Source: Curtobacterium citreum (lineage in GTDB: Bacteria; Actinomycetota; Actinomycetes; Actinomycetales; Microbacteriaceae). Taken from it: 64,000 nucleotides of DNA. Shown in pieces: positions 9,601 through 16,676 of the stretch. Numbering within the stretch: the stretch's first letter is position 1; each line of letters starts with the position of its first letter. A program made the position numbers and the translations under genes. The stretch is taken from the NCBI RefSeq assembly GCF_006715175.1, contig NZ_VFMQ01000001.1:806001-870000 (forward strand), in the 5' to 3' direction. The notes beneath the pieces were generated by a model that was not told the origin of the DNA, did not search any database, and saw only the letters and a program-made list of their open reading frames with translations.

Positions 9601-9998
9601 TCATCGGTCTGCTCATGCTCGTCGGCATCGTCGTGACGAACGCGATCGTGCTCATCGACCTCGTGAACCAGTACCGGCGCCGCGGGCTCCGGGTGCGCGA
9701 GGCCCTGGTCGAGGGCGCGACGCGGCGACTCCGACCGATCCTGATGACCGCGCTCGCCACGATCTTCGCGCTGCTGCCGATGGCGATGGGGCTCACGGGC
9801 AAGTCGGGCTTCATCTCGCAGCCGCTCGCGCTCGTGGTGATCGGTGGTCTGGTGTCCTCGACGCTGCTCACCCTCGTGGTGCTGCCGGCGCTGTACTCCG
9901 TCGTCGAGGGTGCGCGGGAGCGGCGGGCGGACCGTCGGGCGGCGAAGTCGGGAGGTGCCGGGGAACCGGCTCCGGGCGGGGTCAGCGCGTCACACTGA
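6615..9998 (+). CDS. HAE1-type RND efflux transporter
   Basis: 1127-residue proton-driven exporter of the AcrB/SwrC type. There is a helix at about residues 11-29, a large extracytoplasmic domain, helices 2-6 at about 395-555, a second extracytoplasmic domain and helices at about 945-1110. GRVVDDSIVVIENI near residue 455 carries the paired aspartates of the proton relay. The extracytoplasmic loop at about residues 244-320 contains a Ser run followed by Gly/Ala/Ser-rich sequence. GTG 6615 has GGGAGG upstream. No membrane-fusion partner is adjacent, as for Gram-positive SwrC; the substrate is unknown. Confidence 0.9.
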   Translation: MHLLSVFSIRNRALIALVTIVVAVFGGISLTSLKQELIPSVEFPQVAIVSAYPGATPEVVSNDVSTKIEQAIQVVPNLESTTSTSSTGQSVVSASFDYGSNLASAEDKIQTAVNALSLPDTVQTQIVTGSFDDLPVLQLAVTASGNQEQLVDRLNATAVPDLEKLDGVRQASVFGNPGRRVVITPNESELAAKGLTSQSISDALSDNGTLIPGGTITQDGTTLSVQTGQRIASLADIEDLPLTASSSSSSSSSSSSSAGGSATGAAGGSAASGGAASGGATSGDGTAGGSAAGQTGTGTTATGGAGASSASSPTRLGDVATVQIAESPRTSISRVDGKTALTIAITKTQEANTVDVSETVKAALPGIEAKVTGSPQFTVVFDQAPYIQQSIDSLAEEGLLGLGFAVVVILVFLLSLRSTIVTAISIPTSVLLAAIGMRAAGYTLNIITLAALTIAIGRVVDDSIVVIENIKRHLQPGVDRGRAVLDAVREVAGAVTASTLTTVAVFLPVAFVAELVGELFRPFALTVTMALVASLLVSLTIVPVLAYWFLRPPKGHKHAGAAASPDSSASASASPASSASSTGVLSSGADLHDAAAPDRLRRGYQPVLRWAIGRPAIVLVLAVLVLGGTAAAVPFVKTNYLGDSGQNTFTVTQDLKPGTSLAVQSDEAEKVERALRDVPGVQTVQTTIGSSGQSIQAAFGGGASASVQYNVTTDAQRDQTTIQSDARKRIDRIDGAGEVSLTSSSGFGGSSDIEVDVTAPTQAELQTAAQQVLKEMRAVDGTTGATSNLSAAEPYLAVKVDRQAAAERGLTETQVGGLVAAAVSPRDTGSVEIDDATLDVYIADANPPATIDALKSLSIPTATGEVPLSDLATVEQSDGPTTITTSNAVRTATITVTPDASNLGAAVQNVTKAVDQLDLPKGASASIGGVASSQSSAFSQLFLAILVAVLIVYVIMVATFRSLLQPVLLLFSVPFAATGAVLLQIATGIPLGVASIIGLLMLVGIVVTNAIVLIDLVNQYRRRGLRVREALVEGATRRLRPILMTALATIFALLPMAMGLTGKSGFISQPLALVVIGGLVSSTLLTLVVLPALYSVVEGARERRADRRAAKSGGAGEPAPGGVSASH

Positions 9999-9999
9999 T

Positions 10000-10060
10000 C
10001 CCGGTCCCGGTCCCGGTCCCGGTCCCGGTCCGGGTCCCGGTCCGGGTCCGGGTCCCGGTC
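10000..10060. repeat. CCCGGT hexanucleotide tandem repeat
   Basis: About ten units of CCCGGT/CCGGGT starting immediately after the RND transporter stop. It is outside genes on both sides; replication slippage or terminator function are possible. Confidence 0.85.
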
Positions 10061-10082
10061 ACGCTCCCGGTCGCGGACTCGG

Positions 10083-10319
10083 TCAGTGGGTCTCGCTGCC
10101 CCGGAACCAGGAGACGAGCGCGCACGTGAGCGTCACGAGGAACACGACGGCCGTGCCCTGGGCGACCACGGCGAGGTGGCCGGTCGCCGCCGCGTAGCCG
10201 CTCGTCGCCACCGTGGCCGTGAATGACAGACCGAGCAGGAGCTCGGTCCCGGTCTGTGCGGCGGTGCGGCGCGGCCACTCGGAGGTGGCGCGCGCGGGGC
10301 GGGTCGGCGTGTCGGTCAC
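10083..10319 (-). CDS. Small membrane protein, unknown function
   Basis: 78 residues with two hydrophobic segments (about residues 24-44 and 48-68) and a short charged tail ending GSETH. GTG 10319 is used because the longer frame to 10355 would place 12 unrelated residues in front and a CAGACT -10-like hexamer precedes the GTG. Not recognised as a named family. Confidence 0.5.
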   Translation of the reverse strand: MTDTPTRPARATSEWPRRTAAQTGTELLLGLSFTATVATSGYAAATGHLAVVAQGTAVVFLVTLTCALVSWFRGSETH

Positions 10320-10437
10320 CCCAGGAGTCTGGGGGTGCGAGGGACCCTCGCGCACGCCCGCCTCCGGGTGGCACCCGCACGGGGCACGCGCTCCGCCGGG
10401 CCCGGTCGTGTCGCGGTCGGGTCCGGTCGCGTCGCCG

Positions 10438-11466
10438 TCACCCGAGCCGTGCGTGCAGGAACGCGACGACCCGCTCGCTCATCGCCCGGTCGAGCTGTGC
10501 GATCGAGTGCGCCGACCCCTCCACCGCGACGAACGTCACCGGGACGTCGTGGGCACGGAGCGCCGCCACGAACTCCTGGGACTCCCAGAGCGGGATGAAC
10601 TCGTCGGTGGAGTGTCCGACGAAGAACGGTGCCGTGTCCCGGGTGACGTGGGAGGTCGGTGACGCGCGCTCGGCAGCGGGGCACGCAGTGTACGTCCGGC
10701 AGCCGAGGTACAGGAGCTGCTTCCGCTGGAAGGACGCCGAGACGCCGTCCGCGCGGGTGGACCGCTCGGTCAGGTCGGTCGGCCCGCTCAGGTCGACGAC
10801 CGCGCGGATCCGATCACCTGCGGCGTACGCGGCGGACTCGTGGTCGGTGACGGCGAGCAGCGCGACGAGGTTACCGCCGGCACTGCCGCCGAAGACCCCG
10901 ACACGGGCGGCGTCGATGTCGTACGTGGCGAGGGTCGACGGGCGGAACACCCAGTCCAGTGCCCGGCGGACGTCGTCGAGACCCGCGGGGAAGGGGTCGG
11001 TCGGCGCCAGGCGGTAGTCGACGTTCACCGTGACGAAGCCCTCGGAGGCGAGGTACTCGCACACGGCCCGGTACGCCGCGGTGGCCTTGTCGCCGTGGGA
11101 CCAGCTGCCGCCGTGCACCATCATCACGGCGGGCCGTCCACCGCGGCGGTCGGCTGCGTCGTCGGTCGCCGGCGACGGCCGTGGCGACGGGGTCGGTGCC
11201 GCTGTGGGGGTCGTCTTCGTGTCCGGGGCACTGTCCGGCGGCAGGCACACGTCGAGCCGCTGCAGGGCATCCGCACCGTAGGGGACGTCCGTGACGACGT
11301 CGATGCCCGGGTAGCGGAGCGACAGCGGGTGGATCACGGGGTCCGTCGTCACGGTCGCGTTGCTGTCCGTGGCCGGGTCGGCGCTGCACGACCCGAGTGC
11401 TCCGAGCACCCCGATCGCCAGGCCCGCGGCGAGGAGCGCGAGCATCGTTCGACGGCGGGACCTCAT
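10438..11466 (-). CDS. Secreted alpha/beta hydrolase (esterase/lipase), probable lipoprotein
   Basis: 342 residues. The N-terminus RSRRRTMLALLAAGLAIG is a signal peptide with a possible lipobox GALGSC, giving a lipid-anchored exported enzyme. A Thr/Pro linker (about residues 80-105) precedes the hydrolase domain, which has the oxyanion motif HGGSW near residue 118, nucleophile GGSAGG near residue 195, a DEFIPLWES acid region and the GSAHSI histidine near residue 320. This is the BD-FAE/hormone-sensitive-lipase-like arrangement. Start ATG 11466 is supported by TAGCGT 7 nt upstream. Substrate probably a short acyl or carbohydrate ester, inferred. Confidence 0.85.
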   Translation of the reverse strand: MRSRRRTMLALLAAGLAIGVLGALGSCSADPATDSNATVTTDPVIHPLSLRYPGIDVVTDVPYGADALQRLDVCLPPDSAPDTKTTPTAAPTPSPRPSPATDDAADRRGGRPAVMMVHGGSWSHGDKATAAYRAVCEYLASEGFVTVNVDYRLAPTDPFPAGLDDVRRALDWVFRPSTLATYDIDAARVGVFGGSAGGNLVALLAVTDHESAAYAAGDRIRAVVDLSGPTDLTERSTRADGVSASFQRKQLLYLGCRTYTACPAAERASPTSHVTRDTAPFFVGHSTDEFIPLWESQEFVAALRAHDVPVTFVAVEGSAHSIAQLDRAMSERVVAFLHARLG

Positions 11467-11473
11467 CGCGTCC

Positions 11474-11479
11474 ACGCTA
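11474..11479 (-). promoter_or_regulatory. -10 element for the esterase gene
   Basis: TAGCGT on the minus strand, 7 nt before ATG 11466; leaderless arrangement. Confidence 0.45.
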
Positions 11480-11562
11480 ACCCGGCTCCGGGCGTTCCCC
11501 AGCACCACGCGGACCACGAGCGGGTGCCAGGATGGGGGCGACCCCGTGAGCTGGAGGACCCC

Positions 11563-12417
11563 GTGAGCCGTCGCAAGGCCTGGAACACCGACCCCGAGCC
11601 CCTCCTGCGCGTCGAGGAGGGCTTCCGCCTGGACCGCGTCGACCCGGACTCGACGCCGGGGTTCGCCGGCCGCAAGATCGACGGGCTCGAGTCCCTCGCC
11701 GCGGGGGCCACACGCCTCGCCGCCCTGCAGGAGCGCCTGCACGCGGCGAGCACCGCCGGCGACGTGCGCCGCGTACTCCTCGTGCTGCAGGCGATGGACA
11801 CCGCGGGCAAGGGCGGGATCGTCTCCCACGTCGTCGGTGCGGTCGACCCGAACGGCGTGCACTACGCCGGGTTCAAGGCGCCGACGGCCGAGGAGCGCGA
11901 GCACGACTTCCTGTGGCGGATCGAACGCGAGCTTCCGCGCGCCGGCCAGCTCGGCGTCTTCGACCGGTCGCACTACGAGGACGTCCTCATCCAGCGCGTG
12001 CGGTCGTTCGCCCCGCCGGAGGAGATCGAGCGTCGCTACGGCGCGATCGTCGACTTCGAGGACGACCTGGTCGCGCAGGGCACCACGATCGTCAAGGTGA
12101 TGCTGCACATCTCGAAGGACGAGCAGCGCGAGCGCCTCGGCGACCGGCTGGACCGCCCGGACAAGCACTGGAAGTTCAACCCGGGCGACATCGACGAGCG
12201 CCTGCTCTGGAACGACTACCAGCAGGCGTACCAGATCGCCCTCGACCGCACGTCGACTGCGCGGGCGCCGTGGTACGTCGTCCCCGCGAACCGCAAGTGG
12301 TACGCCCGGCTCGCGGTGCAGCAGCTGCTGCTCCGCGCGCTCGAGGACATGCAGCTCACCTGGCCGCCGGCGGACTTCGACGTGGCGGAGGAGCGCCGCC
12401 GGCTCGCGGAGTCCTGA
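11563..12417 (+). CDS. ppk2: PPK2-family polyphosphate:nucleotide phosphotransferase
   Basis: 284-residue cytoplasmic enzyme that transfers phosphate between polyphosphate and nucleoside mono- or diphosphates. The Walker-A-like MDTAGKGG near residue 70 and Walker-B-like GVFDRSHYEDVL near residue 130 are diagnostic, as are the downstream RPDKHWKF and APWYVVPANRKWYAR motifs of the lid and C-terminus. GTG 11563 has GGAGG 5 nt upstream. One-domain length fits the class acting on nucleotides; direction and nucleotide preference cannot be judged. Confidence 0.92.
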   Translation: MSRRKAWNTDPEPLLRVEEGFRLDRVDPDSTPGFAGRKIDGLESLAAGATRLAALQERLHAASTAGDVRRVLLVLQAMDTAGKGGIVSHVVGAVDPNGVHYAGFKAPTAEEREHDFLWRIERELPRAGQLGVFDRSHYEDVLIQRVRSFAPPEEIERRYGAIVDFEDDLVAQGTTIVKVMLHISKDEQRERLGDRLDRPDKHWKFNPGDIDERLLWNDYQQAYQIALDRTSTARAPWYVVPANRKWYARLAVQQLLLRALEDMQLTWPPADFDVAEERRRLAES

Positions 12418-12420
12418 CCC

Positions 12421-12433
12421 GGGGGGGGGGGGG
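12421..12433. other. 13-G homopolymer run
   Basis: Run of 13 G directly behind the PPK2 stop and upstream of the helicase promoter. Long G runs are slippage-prone and also assembly-error-prone; length is uncertain. Confidence 0.7.
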
Positions 12434-12457
12434 CTGGCCGTGGCGGCGGATCTCGCG

Positions 12458-12636
12458 TAGACTCCCGCGGTCGGCCTTCGACACCGTGACACTGTGATCA
12501 CGGATTCTGCTTGGGTGTGTGTTGCTCGAGGGCTGGATTCACGTCGAACCGCGACGGGAAGAACCCCCTCTCCGCTCGAAGCTCCGCGCCGATGTCGCTG
12601 CCGGGCATGCGGACGTCCGCACCCCGGAAAGTAGCC
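12458..12636 (+). promoter_or_regulatory. Promoter and long 5' leader of the DEAD-box helicase gene
   Basis: TAGACT at 12458-12463 is a plausible -10. If used, the transcript carries about 165 nt before the ATG, unlike the leaderless genes around it. Long leaders on cold-inducible RNA helicase mRNAs are common, so post-transcriptional control is a reasonable inference; a specific fold was not derived. Confidence 0.35.
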
Positions 12637-14727
12637 ATGGCCCCGTACGACAAGGGCGCGCGTCAGCGTGCCGACGACCGAGTCCGCCACCCGAACGGTA
12701 CCCCCGCCGCGCGGAGCAGCAAGCACCGCGGCTTCCGCGCCGCCGACCCGTCGCAGCCGCGACAGAAGCAGCGTTGGGACGCCGAGGAGCGCCGCGGCCG
12801 TTCGGCGCAGGGCGAGCGTCCGGCGCGTCCGAACTGGGAGCCGCGCGACGGCGGCCAGCGTCGCGACGACCGTGGCGCGCGTGGCTTCGACCGCAACGAC
12901 CGCGGTGCACGCGGGTACGACCGGGACGACCGTGCGCCGCGTCGCTCCGACCGGGACGACCGCGCTCCGCGTCGCTTCGAACGGGACGACCGCGCTCCCC
13001 GTCGTGATGACCGTGACGACCGTGCCCCGCGTCGCTTCGACCGTGACGACCGCGCCCCGCGCCGCTTCGACCGGGACGAGCGCCCGCAGCGGCGCTCGTT
13101 CGACCGTGACGACCGTGCCCCGCGTCGCTTCGACCGCGACGACCGGGCCCCGCGTCGCTTCGACCGTGACGACCGTGCCCCGCGTCGCTTCGACCGTGAC
13201 GACCGCGCTCCCCGTCGCGACGACCGTGACGACCGGGCCCCGCGTCGCTTCGACCGCGACGACCGGGCCCCGCGTCGCTTCGACCGCGACGACCGCGCTC
13301 CCCGTCGCGACGACCGGGACGACCGCGCCCCGCGCCGCTTCGACCGTGACGAGCGCCCGCAGCGTCGCGACGACCGCGCTCCCCGCAGCTTCGACCGGGA
13401 CGACCGTGCCCCGCGCCGCTTCGACCGCGACGATCGGCCCCAGCGCCGCGACGCCCGCGACGAGGCCCGCACCGGGTACGTCCCCGCGGACGACGTCAAG
13501 CTCGAGAAGCTCCAGGCCGAGGCGACGATCGCGGCCGACGTCGAGGGCGTGAGCTTCACCGACCTCGGCATCGGCGGCAACATCTCCCGCACCCTCGCGG
13601 AGATGGGCGCCACCAGCCCGTTCCCGATCCAGGCAGCGACGATCCCCGACGTGCTCGCCGGCAAGGACGTGCTCGGCCGTGGCCGCACCGGTTCCGGCAA
13701 GACCATCGCCTTCGGTGCGCCCCTCGTCGAGAAGCTCATGGAGCACGGCGGCGGCACGAAGCGCCGGATGGGCCGTGCCCCGCGCGCCCTCATCCTCGCC
13801 CCGACCCGCGAGCTCGCCCTGCAGATCGACCGCACGGTGCAGCCGATCGCCCGTTCGGTCGGCCTCTTCACGACGCAGATCTACGGCGGTGTGCCCTACG
13901 GCCGCCAGGAGGGTGCCCTCGAGCGTGGCGTCGACATCATCGTCGGCACGCCCGGTCGCGTCCAGGACCTCATGAACAAGGGGAAGCTCGACCTCAGCGA
14001 GGTCGTCGTCTCCGTGCTCGACGAGGCCGACCACATGTGCGACCTCGGGTTCCTCGAGCCGGTGCGCGAGATCCTCTCGGCCACGGCCGAGGTCACCCCG
14101 CACGGCGACCGTGCGCAGAAGCTCCTGTTCAGCGCGACGTTGGACGCACAGGTCGCGTCGCTCGTGTCGGAGTTCCTGCACGAGCCGAGCGTCCACGAGG
14201 TCGCCGGGGAGGACCAGGCGTCCTCGACGATCGACCACCGCGTGCTCGTGGTCGAGCAGCGCCAGAAGGACCAGGTCCTCGAGGAGCTCGTCGCGGGCGA
14301 CGGCAAGACCATCGTCTTCGCCCGTACCCGCGCCTACGCCGAGCGTCTCGCCGACCAGTTCGAGGACGCCGGCATCCGTGCGACCTCGCTGCACGGTGAC
14401 CTCAACCAGTCCCGTCGGACCCGCAACCTGCAGCTCCTGACGAGCGGCCGGGTGAACGTCCTCGTCGCGACCGACGTCGCGGCGCGCGGCATCCACGTCG
14501 ACGACGTCTCGCTCGTCGTGCAGGCCGACGCCCCCGACGACTACAAGGCGTACCTGCACCGTTCGGGCCGCACGGGCCGTGCCGGCAAGCAGGGCACTGT
14601 CGTGACGCTCGTCCCGCGTGGCCGCCGCCGCAAGATCGAGGGCATCCTCGAGAACGCGGAGATCGAGGCGGACCTCGTCGAGGCCGGCCCGGGCGACGGG
14701 ATCGTCGCGGAGCTCGCTGCGCGCTGA
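12637..14727 (+). CDS. DEAD-box RNA helicase with Arg/Asp-repeat N-terminal tail
   Basis: 696 residues. Residues ~1-290 are low complexity and dominated by repeats of DRDDRAPRRF, a disordered, RNA-binding-like tail. The helicase core follows: Q motif, GRTGSGKT, PTRELA, GTPGRV, LDEADHM, FSATL, then HGDLNQSRRTRNL, VATDVAARGIH and HRSGRTGRAG. It would unwind structured RNA in ribosome assembly or mRNA decay. ATG 12637 is preferred over upstream in-frame starts because GGAAAG precedes it and the sequence MAPYDKGARQR is a normal start. The usual position of such tails is C-terminal; here it is N-terminal. Confidence 0.9.
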   Translation: MAPYDKGARQRADDRVRHPNGTPAARSSKHRGFRAADPSQPRQKQRWDAEERRGRSAQGERPARPNWEPRDGGQRRDDRGARGFDRNDRGARGYDRDDRAPRRSDRDDRAPRRFERDDRAPRRDDRDDRAPRRFDRDDRAPRRFDRDERPQRRSFDRDDRAPRRFDRDDRAPRRFDRDDRAPRRFDRDDRAPRRDDRDDRAPRRFDRDDRAPRRFDRDDRAPRRDDRDDRAPRRFDRDERPQRRDDRAPRSFDRDDRAPRRFDRDDRPQRRDARDEARTGYVPADDVKLEKLQAEATIAADVEGVSFTDLGIGGNISRTLAEMGATSPFPIQAATIPDVLAGKDVLGRGRTGSGKTIAFGAPLVEKLMEHGGGTKRRMGRAPRALILAPTRELALQIDRTVQPIARSVGLFTTQIYGGVPYGRQEGALERGVDIIVGTPGRVQDLMNKGKLDLSEVVVSVLDEADHMCDLGFLEPVREILSATAEVTPHGDRAQKLLFSATLDAQVASLVSEFLHEPSVHEVAGEDQASSTIDHRVLVVEQRQKDQVLEELVAGDGKTIVFARTRAYAERLADQFEDAGIRATSLHGDLNQSRRTRNLQLLTSGRVNVLVATDVAARGIHVDDVSLVVQADAPDDYKAYLHRSGRTGRAGKQGTVVTLVPRGRRRKIEGILENAEIEADLVEAGPGDGIVAELAAR
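12919..13444 (+). repeat. Degenerate ~30-bp tandem repeat inside the helicase gene
   Basis: More than 15 near-identical units encode (F/D)DRDDRAPRR. Bases are so conserved between units that synonymous positions also match, which indicates recent expansion by slippage or unequal recombination rather than only protein selection. Confidence 0.85.
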
Positions 14728-14745
14728 TCGCGACGCGACCGGAGA

Positions 14746-14791
14746 ACGGACGGGAGGCACGGTGCCAGCTGGCACCGTGCCTCCCGTCCGT
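14746..14791. terminator. Hairpin downstream of the helicase gene
   Basis: Perfect 21-bp inverted repeat with loop AGCT, 19 nt after the helicase stop and between convergent genes. Core matches the hairpin at 2645 except for one compensating base pair (CACGG/CCGTG for CGCGG/CCGCG). Confidence 0.75.
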
Positions 14792-14837
14792 CTTCCCGCA
14801 CCTCGCACGTTGCGTCTCGCGAAGAACGCGCGGCGGG

Positions 14838-15347
14838 TCAGCGCGAGAAGAACAGCAGGCCGCGCACGTACCCGGCCTGCCCCGCGTGCTGGACGCAGTC
14901 GTCGAGGATGCTGACCAGCCGTGCGCCGCGCGTGACGGGCGGGTCCCACGCGTCGTCGACCACGGGGTCGAGGTCCTCCGGGCCGAGCGTCGCCAGGTAG
15001 GCGACCGTGCGCTCGTGCACGGCACGCAGGTACCCGTTCAGCAGTTCGGCCGAGGCCCGGACGCGACCGACGTCGTCCCGGGACATGCCGTAGCCGAGGG
15101 CCTCGGCGGGGAACGGCAGGCCGAAGCGCTCGACCCAGCCGTCCGCGGTCCAGACCTGCTCGCTGCCCGCCAGGTCCGCGACCTGCGCGTCCTGGCCGCG
15201 TGCGGTGTGCCACGCGAGCCAGGCGAGTGTGTTCGCGCCGGTTGCCGGTCGTGTCGCGAGCTGGTCCTCGGACAGGCCGTCGAGGGCCCTGGCGACGGTC
15301 TCGGGGACGCGGGAGAACGCTTCGGTGAGGAGTTCGGACGGTGTCAT
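14838..15347 (-). CDS. DinB/DUF664-family protein (mycothiol-transferase-like)
   Basis: 169 residues of the four-helix DinB-like fold. The N-terminus TPSELLTEAFSRVPETV, LAWLAWHTARGQDAQVADL near residue 43 and DCVQHAGQAGYVRGLLF at the C-terminus follow the DUF664/mycothiol S-transferase pattern, where histidines bind a metal that activates the thiol. The second substrate is unknown. ATG 15347 is supported by TAGCGT 7 nt upstream; the longer open frame to 15449 is not. The gene ends in the convergent interval after the helicase. Confidence 0.78.
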   Translation of the reverse strand: MTPSELLTEAFSRVPETVARALDGLSEDQLATRPATGANTLAWLAWHTARGQDAQVADLAGSEQVWTADGWVERFGLPFPAEALGYGMSRDDVGRVRASAELLNGYLRAVHERTVAYLATLGPEDLDPVVDDAWDPPVTRGARLVSILDDCVQHAGQAGYVRGLLFFSR

Positions 15348-15354
15348 GCCGCCG

Positions 15355-15360
15355 ACGCTA
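15355..15360 (-). promoter_or_regulatory. -10 element for the DinB-family gene
   Basis: TAGCGT on the minus strand, 7 nt before ATG 15347. Confidence 0.45.
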
Positions 15361-15396
15361 CGCGGCCCTCCCGCAGCTCGGACGGGCTCGCTCCGG

Positions 15397-15867
15397 TCAG
15401 CGGCGGCGGTCGAGGGCGCTGCCGACGGCCTCGAGCGCGGCCGCCACACGGGCGAGGTCGGCAGGGTCGACGCCCGAGCGGAAGGCCTCCCGGTACAGTG
15501 CCGCGACCTCGCCGGCGACCGCGGCCCCGGAGGGGGTCAGGTGCACGAGGATGCTCCGTCGGTCGCCGGGGTTCGGCCGTCGTTCGATGTGCCCGCGCTG
15601 CTCGAGTCGGTCGATCAACGAGGTCATCGCACCCGTGGTGAGCTCGAGGTGGTCGCTCGCGTGCTTCGGCGTGACGCCCGCGTCTGCACCGGCGACGAAC
15701 ACCAGGAACCGCAGGTCGGTCGCGTGCAGCCCGCGCAGGGCGCTCTGGTGCGTCAGGACCCGCGCGTGCTGGGTCTGCAGCGCTCGGAAGGCCTGGAGCA
15801 CGCGGTCCAGGTCGTCGACCGGCGCCGGGCGGTCGGCGGTGGTGAGCGTGGTGAGGGTGTTCGTCAT
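15397..15867 (-). CDS. MarR-family transcriptional regulator
   Basis: 156 residues with the MarR winged helix: GLHATDLRFLVFV, the recognition helix around TTGAMTSLIDRLEQRGHIER and the wing PNPGDRRSILVHLT. It should act as a dimeric repressor sensing a small molecule. ATG 15867 is used; an in-frame TTG at 15903 would add 12 residues not typical of the family. The divergent neighbour is the camelysin-like gene, which is a possible target together with itself. A TTCAACAAG / TTGAGCAAG pair lies at about 15896-15924 in the divergent region. Confidence 0.82.
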   Translation of the reverse strand: MTNTLTTLTTADRPAPVDDLDRVLQAFRALQTQHARVLTHQSALRGLHATDLRFLVFVAGADAGVTPKHASDHLELTTGAMTSLIDRLEQRGHIERRPNPGDRRSILVHLTPSGAAVAGEVAALYREAFRSGVDPADLARVAAALEAVGSALDRRR

Positions 15868-16055
15868 GGGACTCGTCTCGGGAGGATGTACCTCATTCAA
15901 CAAGTATGTGAACGATTGAGCAAGTGACGCGCAAAGAGTCTTGTGGAACGCTCAGGGAGCACGTACGGTGTTGCCCAACCACCAGGTTCCGCAGCGCGAC
16001 CAACCACCGCGGGTCCGGAACCGAAACCGATCAGAACCCCTCTCGGAGGACAACC

Positions 16056-16658
16056 ATGTCCCGTGTGTCTCCTCGTGCTGCCCGGCTCGCAGCCTGGATC
16101 GCCGTCCCGGCCGCACTCGTCGCCTCGGGGGTCGTCGTCTCGACGGCCTCGTACTCCGCCTTCTCCGACACCACGTCGAACCCGACGAGCAACTGGACCG
16201 CCGGCAGCGTCGCCCTGTCCGACGACGACAGCAACACCGCGCTCTTCACGGTCACGAACCTCAAGCCCGGGTCGACCGGGTTCAAGTGCATCGCCGTCAC
16301 GTCCAGCGGCACCCTGCCGTCCGCGGTGAAGCTCTACACGTCGTCCCTCACATCGCAGAAGGACCTGGCGGCGAACATCACGATGACCGTCGACCAGGGG
16401 ACCGGAGGCGGCTTCGGGTCGTGCGACGGCTTCACCGCCCTGGCGTCCGGCGCCTCGGTGGTCCCCGCGACGACGCTCTCGACGCTCGGCACGAACACCA
16501 CGACGTACGCGACCGGCAAGGGATCGTGGACGCCCACTGGCACCGCCCCCGAGACCCGGGTCTTCAAGTTCACCTACACGGTGTCGCCGGACACCCCGAA
16601 CACCGCCCAGGGCGGTTCGGCGTCGCTCGGCTTCACCTGGGAGGCGCAGAACACCTGA
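16056..16658 (+). CDS. Camelysin/TasA-like secreted protein
   Basis: 200 residues. The N-terminus has an Arg-rich start, a hydrophobic core (about residues 13-28) and the STASYSAFSDTTSNPTSNW stretch, which matches SipW-dependent signal peptides of TasA/CalY-type proteins. The mature part is a Thr/Ser/Gly-rich beta-sandwich-like sequence with two cysteines (about residues 73 and 125). Such proteins form surface fibres or are cell-wall proteins. ATG 16056 has GGAGGA upstream. The next gene encodes a SipW-like signal peptidase, so the pair probably works as substrate and processing enzyme. Confidence 0.75.
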   Translation: MSRVSPRAARLAAWIAVPAALVASGVVVSTASYSAFSDTTSNPTSNWTAGSVALSDDDSNTALFTVTNLKPGSTGFKCIAVTSSGTLPSAVKLYTSSLTSQKDLAANITMTVDQGTGGGFGSCDGFTALASGASVVPATTLSTLGTNTTTYATGKGSWTPTGTAPETRVFKFTYTVSPDTPNTAQGGSASLGFTWEAQNT

Positions 16659-16676
16659 TCCGCGACGGGCACCGTG

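Noticed and set aside
9982..10380. Frame encoding TRTGTRTG-type repeats
   Set aside because: Translation of the CCCGGT microsatellite in an unrelated frame; the 10083-10319 frame with membrane helices is favoured.
12421..12433. Phase-variable control by the G run
   Set aside because: It lies outside a reading frame and far from the -10 of the helicase; assembly error is equally likely.
10438..15213. 1591-codon open frame on the minus strand across several genes
   Set aside because: It is mostly antisense to the DEAD-box helicase and PPK2 genes; only the final part (10438-11466) has protein-like features. High GC content makes such frames frequent.
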